Notes: generated from the sequence alone by a model not told the origin. 64,000 nt of DNA from Gammaproteobacteria bacterium (GCA_021648485.1 JAKISS010000006.1:1-64000), one strand, 5' to 3'; positions 28,345-38,317 are shown, numbered from the stretch's first letter. Numbers and translations: made by a program.

Positions 28345-28809
28345 ATGAAAAATGCACGAAACTATTTATTGTTAGGGTCGCTGATCATATTTTTCGGGTT
28401 AAGTGACATCACCCAGGCTGAAGAAGAATTACGCTTCCCGGGTGATCCACCGGACCACAAAGTGGTGTATCAATTCAACACGGCAGATGAAGCCACGCAA
28501 AAAGCCATCTTGTTTTCCGTCGGTGCCATGCTGCGTAAATGGGGAGATAACATCTCTATCGTCGTCGTGGGTATTGGTCCCGGCCTGCACATCCTGGCCA
28601 AAAACCCGGGTCGCCCGGTCAGTGAAGAAACGCGCCAGCGGGTTTCCAGTCTTGCCCAGTACGGTGTGAAATTTCAAGCTTGCGGTAATACCATGAAAGC
28701 ACTGAAGTGGACTGAAAAGGATATGCTGCCCTTTGCCAATGTTGTGGAAGTAGGTGCATCGGCGCTGATGGAATTGCAGGAACAAGGGTATGCCTACATT
28801 AGCTGGTAA
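28345..28809 (+). CDS. Exported DsrE-family protein
   Basis: A 154-residue protein with an N-terminal signal peptide (NARNYLLLGSLIIFFGLSDITQA) and a DsrE/DsrF/YchN-like fold: KVVYQFNTADEATQKAILFSV, ISIVVVGIGPGLHIL, LAQYGVKFQACGNTMKAL. The conserved cysteine in FQACGNTM sits where family members carry a sulfur-relay cysteine. Exported members occur in many sulfur-metabolising bacteria, but the role is not established. ATG 28345 has GGGAGG upstream. It appears monocistronic between dnaJ and dapB. Confidence 0.8.
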   Translation: MKNARNYLLLGSLIIFFGLSDITQAEEELRFPGDPPDHKVVYQFNTADEATQKAILFSVGAMLRKWGDNISIVVVGIGPGLHILAKNPGRPVSEETRQRVSSLAQYGVKFQACGNTMKALKWTEKDMLPFANVVEVGASALMELQEQGYAYISW

Positions 28810-28843
28810 AGCAGCGCAGATACAGAAAAAACCATAAACTATT

Positions 28844-28869
28844 CCCTCTCCCCTTTGTGGGAAAGAGGG
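28844..28869. repeat. Short palindromic repeat of CCCTCTCCC type
   Basis: CCCTCTCCCC and GGGAAAGAGGG form a stem with one bulge. The same kind of pyrimidine/purine hairpin occurs at 36653-36673. Such hairpins are common between genes in proteobacteria and may act as weak terminators or dispersed REP-like repeats. Confidence 0.45.
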
Positions 28870-28880
28870 TGCGAGAGTAA

Positions 28881-29699
<819 letters not shown>

Positions 29700-29775
29700 A
29701 AGGGAAGTAATTGTGGCCATACCCGCGCTTCACTACGTTTGAAAAACGGGGGAACGCAGATGCCAGGGAAAACCT

Positions 29776-30705
29776 TTATTTGCCTTCGCCGTCAATACAA
29801 ATAGAGGCTGTACGTGGCACGTTTTGCATATCCCAATGCGCTGTCGCCCAGTTCAATAACAGGGCGGGATCGGCACCTTGTAGTTCAGCAGGTGGCGGGT
29901 GACCGAGAAAAGCCAGCGCCTTGCTTAGTGTGGGGCCAGGATGTCGGATGTCGATAGCTGTCGCAAAGTTTTGCTTACTGAGTTTTTGACCGTGTTGATT
30001 AACGGCAAGCGGCAGATGGCTATATTGTGGATGCGAGTAACCGAGACACCTCTGCAAATAACGTTGTGGCAGAGTGGAACCTAGTAGATCAGTACCCCTC
30101 ACAATATCAGTGATGCCTTGCTGTGCATCATCCACCACCACTGCCAGATGGTAAGCATAAAGGCCATCGGCGCGGCGGACGACAAAATCACCCACCTCGG
30201 TTTGCAAATTGGATTTCACCTGACCTTGCAGGGCATCAGTGAAGATTTCATCCTTGTTCGGCACGCGAACCCGCACTGTGCGAGGTGTTTCACCTGGGGG
30301 GAGCCCATCCCGACAAGTGCCGGGGTAAATATGACCGCCACCATTGACAGCAATGGTTTTACGACTACAACTACAGGCAAAGCTGTGATGGTTTTCGATC
30401 AGTTGAGTCAACGCTGTTTCGTAAGCCGCATGGCGCAAGCTCTGATACAGCACGACGCCGTCCCAATTCAGATGATAGGCCTCCAGCGCACGCAAAATTG
30501 CATCGGCAGCACCGGTCTGCTCGCGAGGCGGATCAATGTCTTCCATGCGCAGCAGCCATTCGCCCTGTTGACTGCGAGCTTCTAAATAGCTACCAAGGGC
30601 GGTGACCAGTGAACCAAAATGCAAGGGGCCAGTGGGCGAGGGGGCAAAGCGGCCACGATACGGGACATGCTTTACGGTTGTGGTGAAATATTGGTCAGCT
30701 GACAT
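29776..30705 (-). CDS. gluQ: Glutamyl-Q tRNA(Asp) synthetase
   Basis: A truncated GluRS paralogue that glutamylates queuosine in tRNA(Asp). It is 309 residues with the HIGH-like GRFAPSPTGPLHFGSLVTAL, zinc-ligand cysteines (FACSCSRK and GTCRDG), and the KMSKS-like QKLSKQN. It lacks the anticodon-binding domain, as expected for the family. It is commonly linked to dksA, as here, though a DUF3579 gene on the opposite strand lies between them. Confidence 0.95.
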   Translation of the reverse strand: MSADQYFTTTVKHVPYRGRFAPSPTGPLHFGSLVTALGSYLEARSQQGEWLLRMEDIDPPREQTGAADAILRALEAYHLNWDGVVLYQSLRHAAYETALTQLIENHHSFACSCSRKTIAVNGGGHIYPGTCRDGLPPGETPRTVRVRVPNKDEIFTDALQGQVKSNLQTEVGDFVVRRADGLYAYHLAVVVDDAQQGITDIVRGTDLLGSTLPQRYLQRCLGYSHPQYSHLPLAVNQHGQKLSKQNFATAIDIRHPGPTLSKALAFLGHPPPAELQGADPALLLNWATAHWDMQNVPRTASICIDGEGK

Positions 30706-31024
30706 GGAACCGATTGTAACAGCCCAGCGTGTCTAGCCTTAATATCCCCATAGCGATTGGGATTTGGCTTGATGACACATCCTGGTTGCCTGGTCATGAA
30801 ATCAATATGACGCACATTCAGCGCTAAACCCTAAACACCATAGGGATAGAGCCTTGAACCTAAATCTTGAATGTGGATCAAAGTGTTTGGAGTTCTGGCC
30901 GGTTTGCCAGAAAGTTTGGCCTCCGGTAAATATTTCCGCTAACGGAAACATTGTTTTGGCCGATGCAAGAAGCAACATTAAATGTTCACTGTTATTAGTG
31001 ACAGAATACACTGAGGAGCACGCT
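30706..31024. other. Divergent intergenic region gluQ / DUF3579 gene
   Basis: 319 bases with no supported gene; the ORF-track extension of the DUF3579 gene into this stretch (from 30854) lacks a ribosome-binding site. It should hold both promoters, but no clear hexamer pair was identified. Confidence 0.5.
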
Positions 31025-31345
31025 GTGAGTTGGTTAGTTGAAGGAACAATGCAAAATGGTCGCACTTTTCGTCCCAGTGACTGGGTGGATCGGGTGTCAG
31101 GCGTTTTGGCAAAATTTGGTGCTGATCACCGCCTGCGCTATGGCGCAGTACGTCCTTGTTATGTGAAAGGAAAAAAATGCCTGCTGGTACAAAAGACATT
31201 GGAACGTGATGACCCGGTGGCTTTCGAATACGTCAGCACATTTGTACGCACCAACGGTTTGCAGATGCATGATTTGCTGGCAGGAACGGAGGTGGAAGAG
31301 ATCGGACCGAGTGAAACAGTGAAAGAATTAGGGGCGGTGGCTTAA
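31025..31345 (+). CDS. DUF3579 family protein
   Basis: A 106-residue cytoplasmic protein starting at GTG 31025, six bases after GAGGAG. The sequence matches the DUF3579 pattern: EGTMQNGRTFRPSDWVDRVSG, RLRYGAVRPCYVKGKKCLLV, DPVAFEYVSTFVRTNGLQ. Members are small and widespread in Beta- and Gammaproteobacteria, with no known function. It is a single gene closed by a strong terminator. Confidence 0.85.
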   Translation: MSWLVEGTMQNGRTFRPSDWVDRVSGVLAKFGADHRLRYGAVRPCYVKGKKCLLVQKTLERDDPVAFEYVSTFVRTNGLQMHDLLAGTEVEEIGPSETVKELGAVA

Positions 31346-31389
31346 GTCAGCAGCGCCAGCAGTAACCTGTAGGGGGGGTATAGCCCGAC

Positions 31390-31427
31390 ATGGCCGCCAG
31401 TCTGCGAGGACGGGCGGCCATTTTTTT
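31390..31427 (+). terminator. Intrinsic terminator after the DUF3579 gene
   Basis: ATGGCCGCC and GGCGGCCAT form a perfect 9-bp stem followed by seven T residues. It may also serve dksA on the opposite strand, since the stem is symmetrical, but the T-run favours the + strand. Confidence 0.9.
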
Positions 31428-31459
31428 GCTTGTTATGATGTTATCTGCAAAAAAGAGAA

Positions 31460-32047
31460 TTATTTGCCATATTGTTTTTCGCGGATTTCATTCAGGGTTT
31501 TGCAATCGATGCACTGGGTAGCCGTAGGACGGGCTTCCAGGCGACGAATGCCGATTTCCACGCCGCAATGTGAGCAGTAGCCGTAGTCTTCACCAAGGTT
31601 ATCGATGGATTCATCGATTTTCTTGATGAGTTTGCGTTCCCGGTCCCGGGTGCGCAGCTCCATAGCAAATTCCGATTCCTGGCTGGCCCGATCATTAGGG
31701 TCCGGGAAATTGGCTGCTTCATCCTGCATATGGTGCACGGTCTCATCAACCTTGCTCATCAGCTGTTGTTTCCAGCCTTCCAGAATGTGACGGAAATGTT
31801 CTACCTGCTCTGCATTCATGTATTCCTCACCCTTTTTAGCTTTATAGGGGGTGAAGTTGGTGAAGTGGTTGTCATCCATTTTATGAGTGCTGGACATTGT
31901 CTTCTGGGGTGTCGTTTTTTTTGCGGTCACTTTTTGAGTCTCGGCCTTTTTCGGCGATGCTTTTCGGGTGAGTGCAGCCTTTTCGGTGGCACCCTTCTGT
32001 GTTGAACGGGTTGTTACTTTTTTCTTTACAGCCTTCTTAACGGCCAT
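31460..32047 (-). CDS. dksA: RNA polymerase-binding factor DksA
   Basis: DksA works with ppGpp at RNA polymerase to adjust rRNA and amino-acid promoters. The C-terminal ~140 residues match the family: coiled coil with the DxxDxA-type tip ([12 protein letters not shown]) and a zinc finger CSHCG ... CIDC. The first ~55 residues form an unusual Lys/Thr/Ala-rich tail ([16 protein letters not shown]), making the protein 195 residues against about 150 in E. coli. Such tails occur in some other Gammaproteobacteria and may bind nucleic acid. Confidence 0.95.
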   Translation of the reverse strand: MAVKKAVKKKVTTRSTQKGATEKAALTRKASPKKAETQKVTAKKTTPQKTMSSTHKMDDNHFTNFTPYKAKKGEEYMNAEQVEHFRHILEGWKQQLMSKVDETVHHMQDEAANFPDPNDRASQESEFAMELRTRDRERKLIKKIDESIDNLGEDYGYCSHCGVEIGIRRLEARPTATQCIDCKTLNEIREKQYGK

Positions 32048-32373
32048 AGAGGTGCTTCTCGATCCTGCCTTTCTCCTGTTCGCTGCCAGTAGTGATAATC
32101 CGGTTGACAGGATGTATTACAAATCGGGCAGGGAGTATAAAAATAAGGGCGCATTTTATAGCAAAGAAGGCGTTGTTGCGCAAATTTATTGCTTCACTTG
32201 GATGTTTTATAATCAATCCTCAGTGCGTAAGAGGGTATTAAAGATGAAATTACGGCGCATCGTGCCACCAGGAAATCTGGGGTAAGATGTGCGACCGTCC
32301 GTTATTGGGCATGGATTTACTCATGCTCTGCGAATATCGACATAGTTGAAGTTTTACGTTAAGAGAAAGCTAA
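32048..32373. other. Divergent intergenic region dksA / HAD gene
   Basis: 326 bases without a supported gene. A good -10-like TATAAT occurs near 32206 on the + strand without an obvious -35 partner. GGGCAGGG, matching the FtsK KOPS consensus, is at 32126-32133. Confidence 0.5.
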
Positions 32374-33135
32374 ATGAATGAATTAAAAGCACTTTTGTTT
32401 GATGTGGATGGCACATTGGCAGATACCGAGCGCGATGGTCACCTCGTCGCTTTTAATCGCGCCTTTGCGGATGCCGGTCTGGATTGGCACTGGTCAGCGG
32501 AATTGTACGGTGAATTACTAACAGTGACTGGCGGTAAAGAGCGCATGCGCTTTTACCTTGATGAATATAACACTGATTTCAAGCGCCCCGATAATCTGGA
32601 TGACTTCATCAAACAACTGCACATGGCGAAAACCGCGCATTATGTGAATATTCTGGCGGAAGGCGGAATGCCTTTACGTAGCGGCGTGCGTCGGCTGATC
32701 GAGGAAGCGCGTGCCGCTGATATGCGTATGGCCATTGTTACCACCACAAGTCCCGATAACGTGACAGCCCTGTTAACTCATGCTCTGGCCCCGGATGCGA
32801 TCTCCTGGTTTGAAGTGATTGCCGCCGGTGATGTGGTACCTGCGAAAAAACCTGCACCGGATATTTACGTTTATGCCATGCAGGAAATGGGGTTGAGTCC
32901 GGCGGACTGTATCGCTCTGGAGGATTCACGTAACGGTATTCTTTCGGCGCAGGGTGCGGGCCTCAAGACCATTATCACCGTGGATGGTTATACCAAAGGC
33001 AGTGATTTTAGCGGTGCGGCCATTGTGCTGGATCAGATGGGTGAACCGGATGCACCCTTTACTGTGCTGGCAGGTGATGCCGGTTCATCCCACTATCTGG
33101 ATCTGGCACTGGTTAAACGCCTGCACGCGGCCTGA
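32374..33135 (+). CDS. HAD-superfamily phosphatase, CbbY-like
   Basis: A 253-residue haloacid-dehalogenase hydrolase. Motif I is LLFDVDGTLADTE (nucleophile Asp10), motif II is AIVTTTS, motif III is the lysine in PAKKPAPDIY, and motif IV is ALEDSRNGI. The cap domain is inserted after motif I as in CbbY/beta-phosphoglucomutase-like proteins. CbbY of autotrophs removes phosphate from xylulose-1,5-bisphosphate, an inhibitor of Rubisco. No Calvin-cycle gene is adjacent here, so the substrate is uncertain. The aminotransferase gene follows by 24 bases and may be cotranscribed. Confidence 0.85.
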   Translation: MNELKALLFDVDGTLADTERDGHLVAFNRAFADAGLDWHWSAELYGELLTVTGGKERMRFYLDEYNTDFKRPDNLDDFIKQLHMAKTAHYVNILAEGGMPLRSGVRRLIEEARAADMRMAIVTTTSPDNVTALLTHALAPDAISWFEVIAAGDVVPAKKPAPDIYVYAMQEMGLSPADCIALEDSRNGILSAQGAGLKTIITVDGYTKGSDFSGAAIVLDQMGEPDAPFTVLAGDAGSSHYLDLALVKRLHAA

Positions 33136-33159
33136 GACAGGTTTAAATCCGAGTTTAAA

Positions 33160-34335
33160 ATGCGCAAACAATCTGCCCATATCGCCCATCGTATGGCGGA
33201 TATCGAACCCTTCCATGTTATGGATTTGCTTGCCCGTGCCCAGGCGCTGGAAGCCACCGGACGGAATATCATCCATATGGAAATCGGCGAACCGGACTTC
33301 GTCACTCCGGCTCCCATTCGTGAAGCAGCGAAACAGGCGCTGGATGCGGGCAAAACCCACTACACTCCGGCGGTGGGCCTGCCTGTCTTGCGCGAAGCGA
33401 TTAGCCACTTTTACCAAACCGAATATAGGATAAGTGTCGCCCCGGAACGTATTATTGTTACACCGGGTGCTTCGGGCGCATTGTTGTTGGCGCTGGGGGT
33501 ACTGGTAAACCCTGGTGAACAAGTGCTGATGGCTGACCCTGGTTATCCCTGCAATCGGCATTTTACCCGCCTGCTGGAAGCTGAGGCTCTGGGCGTGCCG
33601 GTGGGGCCGGGGTCTGACTATCAGCTCACCCCGACGTTGCTGGAGCAGTACTGGACAGCAGACACTATTGCGGTGTTGCTGGCCTCGCCATCGAATCCCA
33701 CCGGTACTGTGATTGGCACGGACAATCTGGCAGATATGCACCATTTTGCCGCAAAACGCGGTGGCCGACTGATTGTCGATGAGATTTATCACGGTCTGAT
33801 TTACGATAGTGCAGCCAATAGCGCATTGTGTGTGTCCGACGAGCTGTTTGTTATCAACAGTTTTTCCAAGTATTTCTGCATGACCGGCTGGCGTCTGGGC
33901 TGGCTGGTGGCTCCTGCCGATTATGTACGCGAAGCTGACAAGCTGGCGCAGAACATCTTTCTGGCTGCGCCCACGCTCTCCCAGCATGCTGCTTTGGCCG
34001 CCTTTGCGCCGGAAAGCCGGGAAATTCTGAACGGATACCATGATGACTTTCGTCAACGCCGTGATTTTCTGCTGCCCGCCTTGCGCGAACTGGGTTTTGA
34101 TATTCCAATCGCTCCGGCGGGTGCTTTTTACCTGTACGCTGATTGCAGCCGCTTCACCAACGACAGCTACGCTTTTGCACTGGATGTGCTGGAAAAGGCC
34201 GGGGTAGCGATTACGCCCGGTCGGGATTTCGGTGCGAACCAACCAGAACGCCATCTGCGCTTTGCCTACACGACATCGTTAACCCGGCTGAAAGAGGGCG
34301 TTGATCGACTTGCCGCCTATTTGTTTTCACGCTGA
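33160..34335 (+). CDS. PLP-dependent class I/II aminotransferase
   Basis: A 391-residue fold-type I aminotransferase. Landmarks are EIGEPDFVTPAPIREAA, HYTPAVGLPVLREAI, SPSNPTGTVI, IVDEIYHGLIYD, the PLP-lysine segment SFSKYFCMTGWRLGW and the C-terminal arginine in HLRFAYTTS. It is closest in wording to the aspartate/alanine/valine-pyruvate aminotransferase group; the exact amino acid cannot be decided by eye. It is followed by a strongly structured 3' region. Confidence 0.9.
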   Translation: MRKQSAHIAHRMADIEPFHVMDLLARAQALEATGRNIIHMEIGEPDFVTPAPIREAAKQALDAGKTHYTPAVGLPVLREAISHFYQTEYRISVAPERIIVTPGASGALLLALGVLVNPGEQVLMADPGYPCNRHFTRLLEAEALGVPVGPGSDYQLTPTLLEQYWTADTIAVLLASPSNPTGTVIGTDNLADMHHFAAKRGGRLIVDEIYHGLIYDSAANSALCVSDELFVINSFSKYFCMTGWRLGWLVAPADYVREADKLAQNIFLAAPTLSQHAALAAFAPESREILNGYHDDFRQRRDFLLPALRELGFDIPIAPAGAFYLYADCSRFTNDSYAFALDVLEKAGVAITPGRDFGANQPERHLRFAYTTSLTRLKEGVDRLAAYLFSR

Positions 34336-34437
34336 ATTTTTTTATATTTTTTTGTTTAAAAAATGAACTATGCGCAAAGCGTCCAGTCCTAGCTAATGAC
34401 GGTGATGTAGGTGGTGTGAAAGCACCCGATAAGTCGG

Positions 34438-34558
34438 AAAGGCTTTACGGAAGTCGATGTACCCTGGGTGTCTCATGCATGGTCTCGTGCAAAAAGACTA
34501 CCCCCCCACTCAATGTGTTGGGATGCCCAGGGCAGTGTCGATACCGTAGAGCCTTTTT
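34438..34558 (+). ncRNA. Candidate structured RNA or elaborate 3' UTR ending in a T-run
   Basis: Two ~35-base arms are nearly complementary. The left (34438-34472) contains AAAGGCTTTACGG and CCCTGGGTGTC. The right (34521-34556), read in reverse complement, contains AAAGGCTCTACGG and CCCTGGGCATCC, with TCGA pairing between them. The enclosed ~48 bases include a smaller hairpin (GTCT...AGAC) and a run of seven C. The right arm ends CCTTTTT, so the + strand transcript would end as an intrinsic terminator. Immediately upstream, GGTG...GCACC and CGATAAGTCG may form further hairpins. I do not recognise an Rfam family. An oversized terminator for the aminotransferase gene is the simplest alternative. 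Confidence 0.5.
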
Positions 34559-34580
34559 ATTGACTTGACGAATAACGGGT

Positions 34581-35309
34581 TCAATCCTTGAATTGCTTAA
34601 CCCACATTGCCGTTGCCCCGGCCACTGCTACGGGCATCACCAGAAAATTCACTATCGGAATCATTGTTGCCACTGTTACAGCGCCGCCAAAGCCCAGTGA
34701 CAACAAGCGTTTTTTGCCCAGCCGCTGTTTTTGCTCGTCTGAACGCAAGCCGTGATTGCCCATAGGATAATCGGCATATTCCACAGTAAGCATCCACGCG
34801 CTGAAGGCCAGCCAAGTGAACGGAGCAATGAGATTGATCCCCGGAATTAAAAACAGCAACAAAAATGGTACAGACCACATCAGCAAATACAGCAACTTAC
34901 GCAACTCATCAATGATCGTCGGTACAATTTCACGTAACATTTTTTGCCAGCCACCTGCACTGTCCATGCGCCCGCCAGAAAGGTGAATTTCCACCGCCTC
35001 GGCCAGCAGAGCGTTGAACGGTGCGGCAACAATATTAGCTAGCAGGGAAAAAGTAAAAAACAGGATGAGCAATGCAGAGACCACAAATACTGCCCACAGC
35101 AGCCATTCTGCCCATTGCAACCACGTCGGTAACTCTGGCATCAACCAGTCCATAAAAACCTCAAACTGGCTTGCACCGAACCACATCAACCCGCCAAACA
35201 GACTGATGTTGATCAACAGCGGCATCATCACATAGCGGCGCAGGCCAGGCTGGACAATCAGTCGAACACCCTGAAAAAAATACAGAATGCCGGAGAAAGG
35301 GTTGCTCAT
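34581..35309 (-). CDS. cysZ: Sulfate transporter CysZ (EI24 family)
   Basis: A 242-residue inner-membrane protein matching the EI24/CysZ family. It has an N-terminal amphipathic segment (FSGILYFFQGVRLIVQPGLRRYV), paired long membrane helices and the conserved IPGINLIAPFTWLAFSAWMLTVEYADYPMGNH. CysZ lets sulfate into the cell for cysteine synthesis. It overlaps the end of the sugar-kinase gene by four bases, so it is the second gene of that unit. Confidence 0.92.
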   Translation of the reverse strand: MSNPFSGILYFFQGVRLIVQPGLRRYVMMPLLINISLFGGLMWFGASQFEVFMDWLMPELPTWLQWAEWLLWAVFVVSALLILFFTFSLLANIVAAPFNALLAEAVEIHLSGGRMDSAGGWQKMLREIVPTIIDELRKLLYLLMWSVPFLLLFLIPGINLIAPFTWLAFSAWMLTVEYADYPMGNHGLRSDEQKQRLGKKRLLSLGFGGAVTVATMIPIVNFLVMPVAVAGATAMWVKQFKD

Positions 35310-36625
35310 AAAAGTCTCTTTTTTTCGTTGGTTTGTGCTGCCAGCAGCGCAGCGCCAAAAGCGGCTTCGGTGTGCTGTGCAGGCTGGATTTCAGTGTTGA
35401 GTAAATTTTTTCGCAGGGTTGTCCATGCCGCATTTTGTGTGCCGCCGCCAGTGGTGCGCACCGAAAGCGGGTAGGGTGCGCCCAGGTCGGCAAGCAGACG
35501 ATAGGCTTTTGCCTCAATGTGTGCAATGCCTTCCAGTATGCCTTGAAAGAATATCACGTCGTCGTCGGGACGTGGTTCAAGCCGGGCAGCGAGTTGCGGG
35601 TTATTGACAGGAAAACGTTCGCCACAGGCAGGCAGGGGGTAATAATCCAGCCCGGTGGGCGTGTCAGGCTGTAACTGTGGTGTCATTTCTGTGAGTTGTT
35701 CCTGCGTGAAGTACTGCTTCAGGACGCTGCCGCCGCTGTTAGACGCACCGCCTACCAGCCAGCGCATTTGGCCGTTGCTGACCAGCGGCTGACTGTAAAC
35801 GCCGTATTCTGGTGCAAACACAGGGTGCTCACTGATGACCTTGACCACCAGCGTAGAGCCCAGCGCGGTAACAGCTTCGCCGATGTTATTTGCGCCGGTA
35901 GCCAGAAACGAAGCGGTGCTGTCAGTAGTGCCAGCAACAATACGAGTACTTTCCGGAAACGCAAATTGTCTGGCAAGTTCTTTTGAAATCGTGCCGAGTA
36001 ATGTGCCGGGGGCAACCACTTCCGGGAATAAATCCGCAGGCAGTTTGAGTGCGCTCAACCAATCCGGCCAGATTTTTTGTTGCACATCAAAACCGAGCTT
36101 GAGTGCATTGTTGTAATCACTGATGACAGCCTTTGTCGGAAACTGCCCGCTGAACCTGGCAGCCATCCAGTCAGCCTGATGGCAAGCGTGTTGTGCTGTA
36201 GCGGTCATTCCATTTTCCGCAAGCCACAATAGTTTGGCCAGCGCACTGCTGGCACCCTGTGCTGCGGTGTTAGAAGGAGCGATGAGGGCGATGGCCACAG
36301 CCTGGGTAATGGCACGGGCGTCGTTGTACATCAGCGCCGGGCCTATGGGTGTACCGTGTTTGTCTGTGAGCAATAAGGTGGACGAGGTGCCGTCTATGGC
36401 GATTGCAGCAACCTGTCGCGGGTTAATAATTGCTATCAGCTGGTCAAGACAATGGCAGACGGCGGTCCACCAGAGGATGGGGTCTTGTTCAACGTGAGTG
36501 CCGTTGCGTTGGGGAGCGGGCAGGGTGACGCTGGCTTCGCCGACAATATCGTGTTGCGTATTGATCGCAATGGCGCGACAACCGGAAGTGCCGAGGTCGA
36601 TGCCGATGTACAGGTATTGAGGCAT
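35306..36625 (-). CDS. FGGY-family carbohydrate kinase
   Basis: A 439-residue ATP-dependent sugar kinase. The N-terminal phosphate-1 motif YIGIDLGTSGCRAIAIN, the substrate-side AIAIDGTSSTLLL, the adenosine part RTTGGGTQNAAW and the late TEAAFGAALLAA are typical of FGGY kinases. It is shorter than E. coli XylB and resembles the D-ribulokinase/xylulokinase-like branch. The sugar cannot be fixed from sequence alone. No sugar transporter or isomerase lies nearby. The gene precedes cysZ with an ATGA overlap. Confidence 0.85.
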   Translation of the reverse strand: MPQYLYIGIDLGTSGCRAIAINTQHDIVGEASVTLPAPQRNGTHVEQDPILWWTAVCHCLDQLIAIINPRQVAAIAIDGTSSTLLLTDKHGTPIGPALMYNDARAITQAVAIALIAPSNTAAQGASSALAKLLWLAENGMTATAQHACHQADWMAARFSGQFPTKAVISDYNNALKLGFDVQQKIWPDWLSALKLPADLFPEVVAPGTLLGTISKELARQFAFPESTRIVAGTTDSTASFLATGANNIGEAVTALGSTLVVKVISEHPVFAPEYGVYSQPLVSNGQMRWLVGGASNSGGSVLKQYFTQEQLTEMTPQLQPDTPTGLDYYPLPACGERFPVNNPQLAARLEPRPDDDVIFFQGILEGIAHIEAKAYRLLADLGAPYPLSVRTTGGGTQNAAWTTLRKNLLNTEIQPAQHTEAAFGAALLAAQTNEKKRLL

Positions 36626-36652
36626 GAGAGCGGTTTACCCTTTCACCTTAAC

Positions 36653-36673
36653 CCTTCTCCCCAAAGGAGAAGG
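36653..36673. repeat. Short palindromic CCTTCTCC hairpin
   Basis: CCTTCTCC and GGAGAAGG form a perfect 8-bp stem with a 5-base loop, between queF and the sugar kinase gene. It resembles the hairpin at 28844-28869. It may be a dispersed repeat or a weak terminator for queF. Confidence 0.5.
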
Positions 36674-36729
36674 AGCTTGTGTGATGGATGAATGTCGCCC
36701 GGCATCCGTGAGTCATTTCACCCTGTAAA

Positions 36730-37119
36730 TTACGGCAACTCAACTCGCTTTGGAGCTTGCCAGCCATCAGCACGATGTTCAACAATGACAGAGGTGTAAA
36801 TGCCGCCACGCACATTGAATTCACCCGTCAGGCGCATGAAACGCGGTGCGCAGGCGGCCACCATGTCATTCAATATCTGATTGGTAACCGCTTCGTGAAA
36901 GGCACCTTCGTTACGGAAAGACCACATATACATTTTCAATGATTTCAACTCGATACAGGACTTATCTGCGATGTATTCGAGGTTAAAGGTGGCAAAGTCC
37001 GGCTGTCCGGTTTTAGGACATAAACAGGTAAACTCCGGAATATCAATGCGAATAGTGTAATCGCGCTCCGGGTTGGGGTTGTCGAAGGTTTCAAGTGTTT
37101 TGCTGGGCTGGGTGGACAT
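36730..37119 (-). CDS. queF: NADPH-dependent 7-cyano-7-deazaguanine reductase
   Basis: QueF reduces preQ0 to preQ1 in queuosine synthesis. This is the short unimodular (B. subtilis-like) form of 129 residues. It has the catalytic cysteine and aspartate in [10 protein letters not shown], and [20 protein letters not shown], the combined QueF substrate/NADPH motif. Its presence fits with gluQ, which modifies queuosine in tRNA(Asp), elsewhere in the window. It is a single gene. Confidence 0.95.
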   Translation of the reverse strand: MSTQPSKTLETFDNPNPERDYTIRIDIPEFTCLCPKTGQPDFATFNLEYIADKSCIELKSLKMYMWSFRNEGAFHEAVTNQILNDMVAACAPRFMRLTGEFNVRGGIYTSVIVEHRADGWQAPKRVELP

Positions 37120-37282
37120 TAGTCAGAGTGTACTCATTTGGATGATTAACATGGCTTGATAAAACAAAGGCATACGATACCTGAATTAATGGTAATTCTC
37201 ACGGTTTTTGCCATTGCCACTGACAAGAACAATATGGGATTATCCGCAGCAATTAATTTCCCCCGTTGTCAGGAGAAAAGTC

Positions 37283-38296
37283 ATGCCCAGATTGCATTTG
37301 GTTGAACATGATATTCGTACATTGTCTGATTTTGTCGCTACACGTTGTCCCGAAATCAAGGAAGCGCAACGGGAAACCGCCCGCCAAGTGCTTGCAAAAT
37401 ACAACGGACGCCATCCTGACAACCCCTTTACCCTGCCCAATGATAGCCTGGTTGTCCCCGACAATCTGCCACAACGGCTACTCATACCCGCCACCATCAA
37501 TTTCACCCCCACCCTGCGGCTCACGCAGCCAGAAGTTAAAACCCTGTCTGCATTGCTGGCAAAATACAGTGCTGGAGAAATCCTCTCCATGGCTCAAATT
37601 GCCGATACACTGCCAGCCAGCGAAGATACGCTCAAGGCTTTTGCCGGTGGACTGCTGGGGGCTTCCCGGAGCCGGGGGAAAGGGTATCTCCAGGCACTAC
37701 AGGTGTATAACGACAGTCTGGTAGAGTGGAAAAACACACCCAAAGCAAAACGCAACAAGATCAAGGCAGAAAAAGTACAACCGGCCCATGACAGATTAAG
37801 CAAAGCCTACAAAAGCGAACTGCACAGCATGACCCCGCATGGGTTGCACCCACTGAAAGGAGCAAAGCAGGGAATGCGTCTGTTACGTGGCCGTCAAAGA
37901 AGCATCGAGCTGAGTAACACGGAAGAATCCCTACGTTTGAAACGATTCCTGAAAATGGCTCGGGTGAGTGCTTATGGGGCGATTATCATTGATGCAGGAT
38001 TGGTTGGACAAAAGGTGCAGCAAGCTCGTGACGCTGGCGAGAATGCGGAGAAAGTAGCATATGAGGAATATGGGGCGCTGGTGGTTGGGATATTGGGCGC
38101 GGGTTTCGCCACTGCCTTTCTTGGCCCAGGATTGCTCATTCTTACTGTGGCCGGGGGCGTTGGTGCATTATTGGGAGCAGAAGGCGGACGTTGGATTGGT
38201 GAATTACTCTATGAACAGATATCAACCTATGAAGCGGCGGTGCCTCCTGAACGGAAAAAACAATTATTATCTGATGCTGTATTGAGCGTATTGTAA
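37283..38296 (+). CDS. Putative pore-type toxin with Gly-rich membrane segment
   Basis: A 337-residue protein of unknown family. ATG 37283 (AGGAG seven bases upstream) is preferred over 37208. The N-terminal ~230 residues are soluble and basic (HLVEHDIRTLSDFVATRCPE ... KAKRNKIKAEKVQPAHDRL). A hydrophobic segment near SAYGAIIIDAGLVG follows, then a Gly-rich hairpin (ALVVGILGAGFATAFLGPGL, LTVAGGVGALLGAEGG) and a short amphipathic end. Soluble delivery region plus C-terminal Gly-rich membrane hairpins is the layout of colicin-like and type VI pore-forming effectors. A small membrane protein gene follows, as immunity genes do. The function is inferred from layout only. Confidence 0.5.
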   Translation: MPRLHLVEHDIRTLSDFVATRCPEIKEAQRETARQVLAKYNGRHPDNPFTLPNDSLVVPDNLPQRLLIPATINFTPTLRLTQPEVKTLSALLAKYSAGEILSMAQIADTLPASEDTLKAFAGGLLGASRSRGKGYLQALQVYNDSLVEWKNTPKAKRNKIKAEKVQPAHDRLSKAYKSELHSMTPHGLHPLKGAKQGMRLLRGRQRSIELSNTEESLRLKRFLKMARVSAYGAIIIDAGLVGQKVQQARDAGENAEKVAYEEYGALVVGILGAGFATAFLGPGLLILTVAGGVGALLGAEGGRWIGELLYEQISTYEAAVPPERKKQLLSDAVLSVL

Positions 38297-38317
38297 ACTC
38301 AAAAATAGTGATGAAAC

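Noticed and set aside
33085-34254. 389-codon minus-strand ORF
   Set aside because: Antisense shadow of the aminotransferase gene; the + strand product has all PLP-enzyme motifs.
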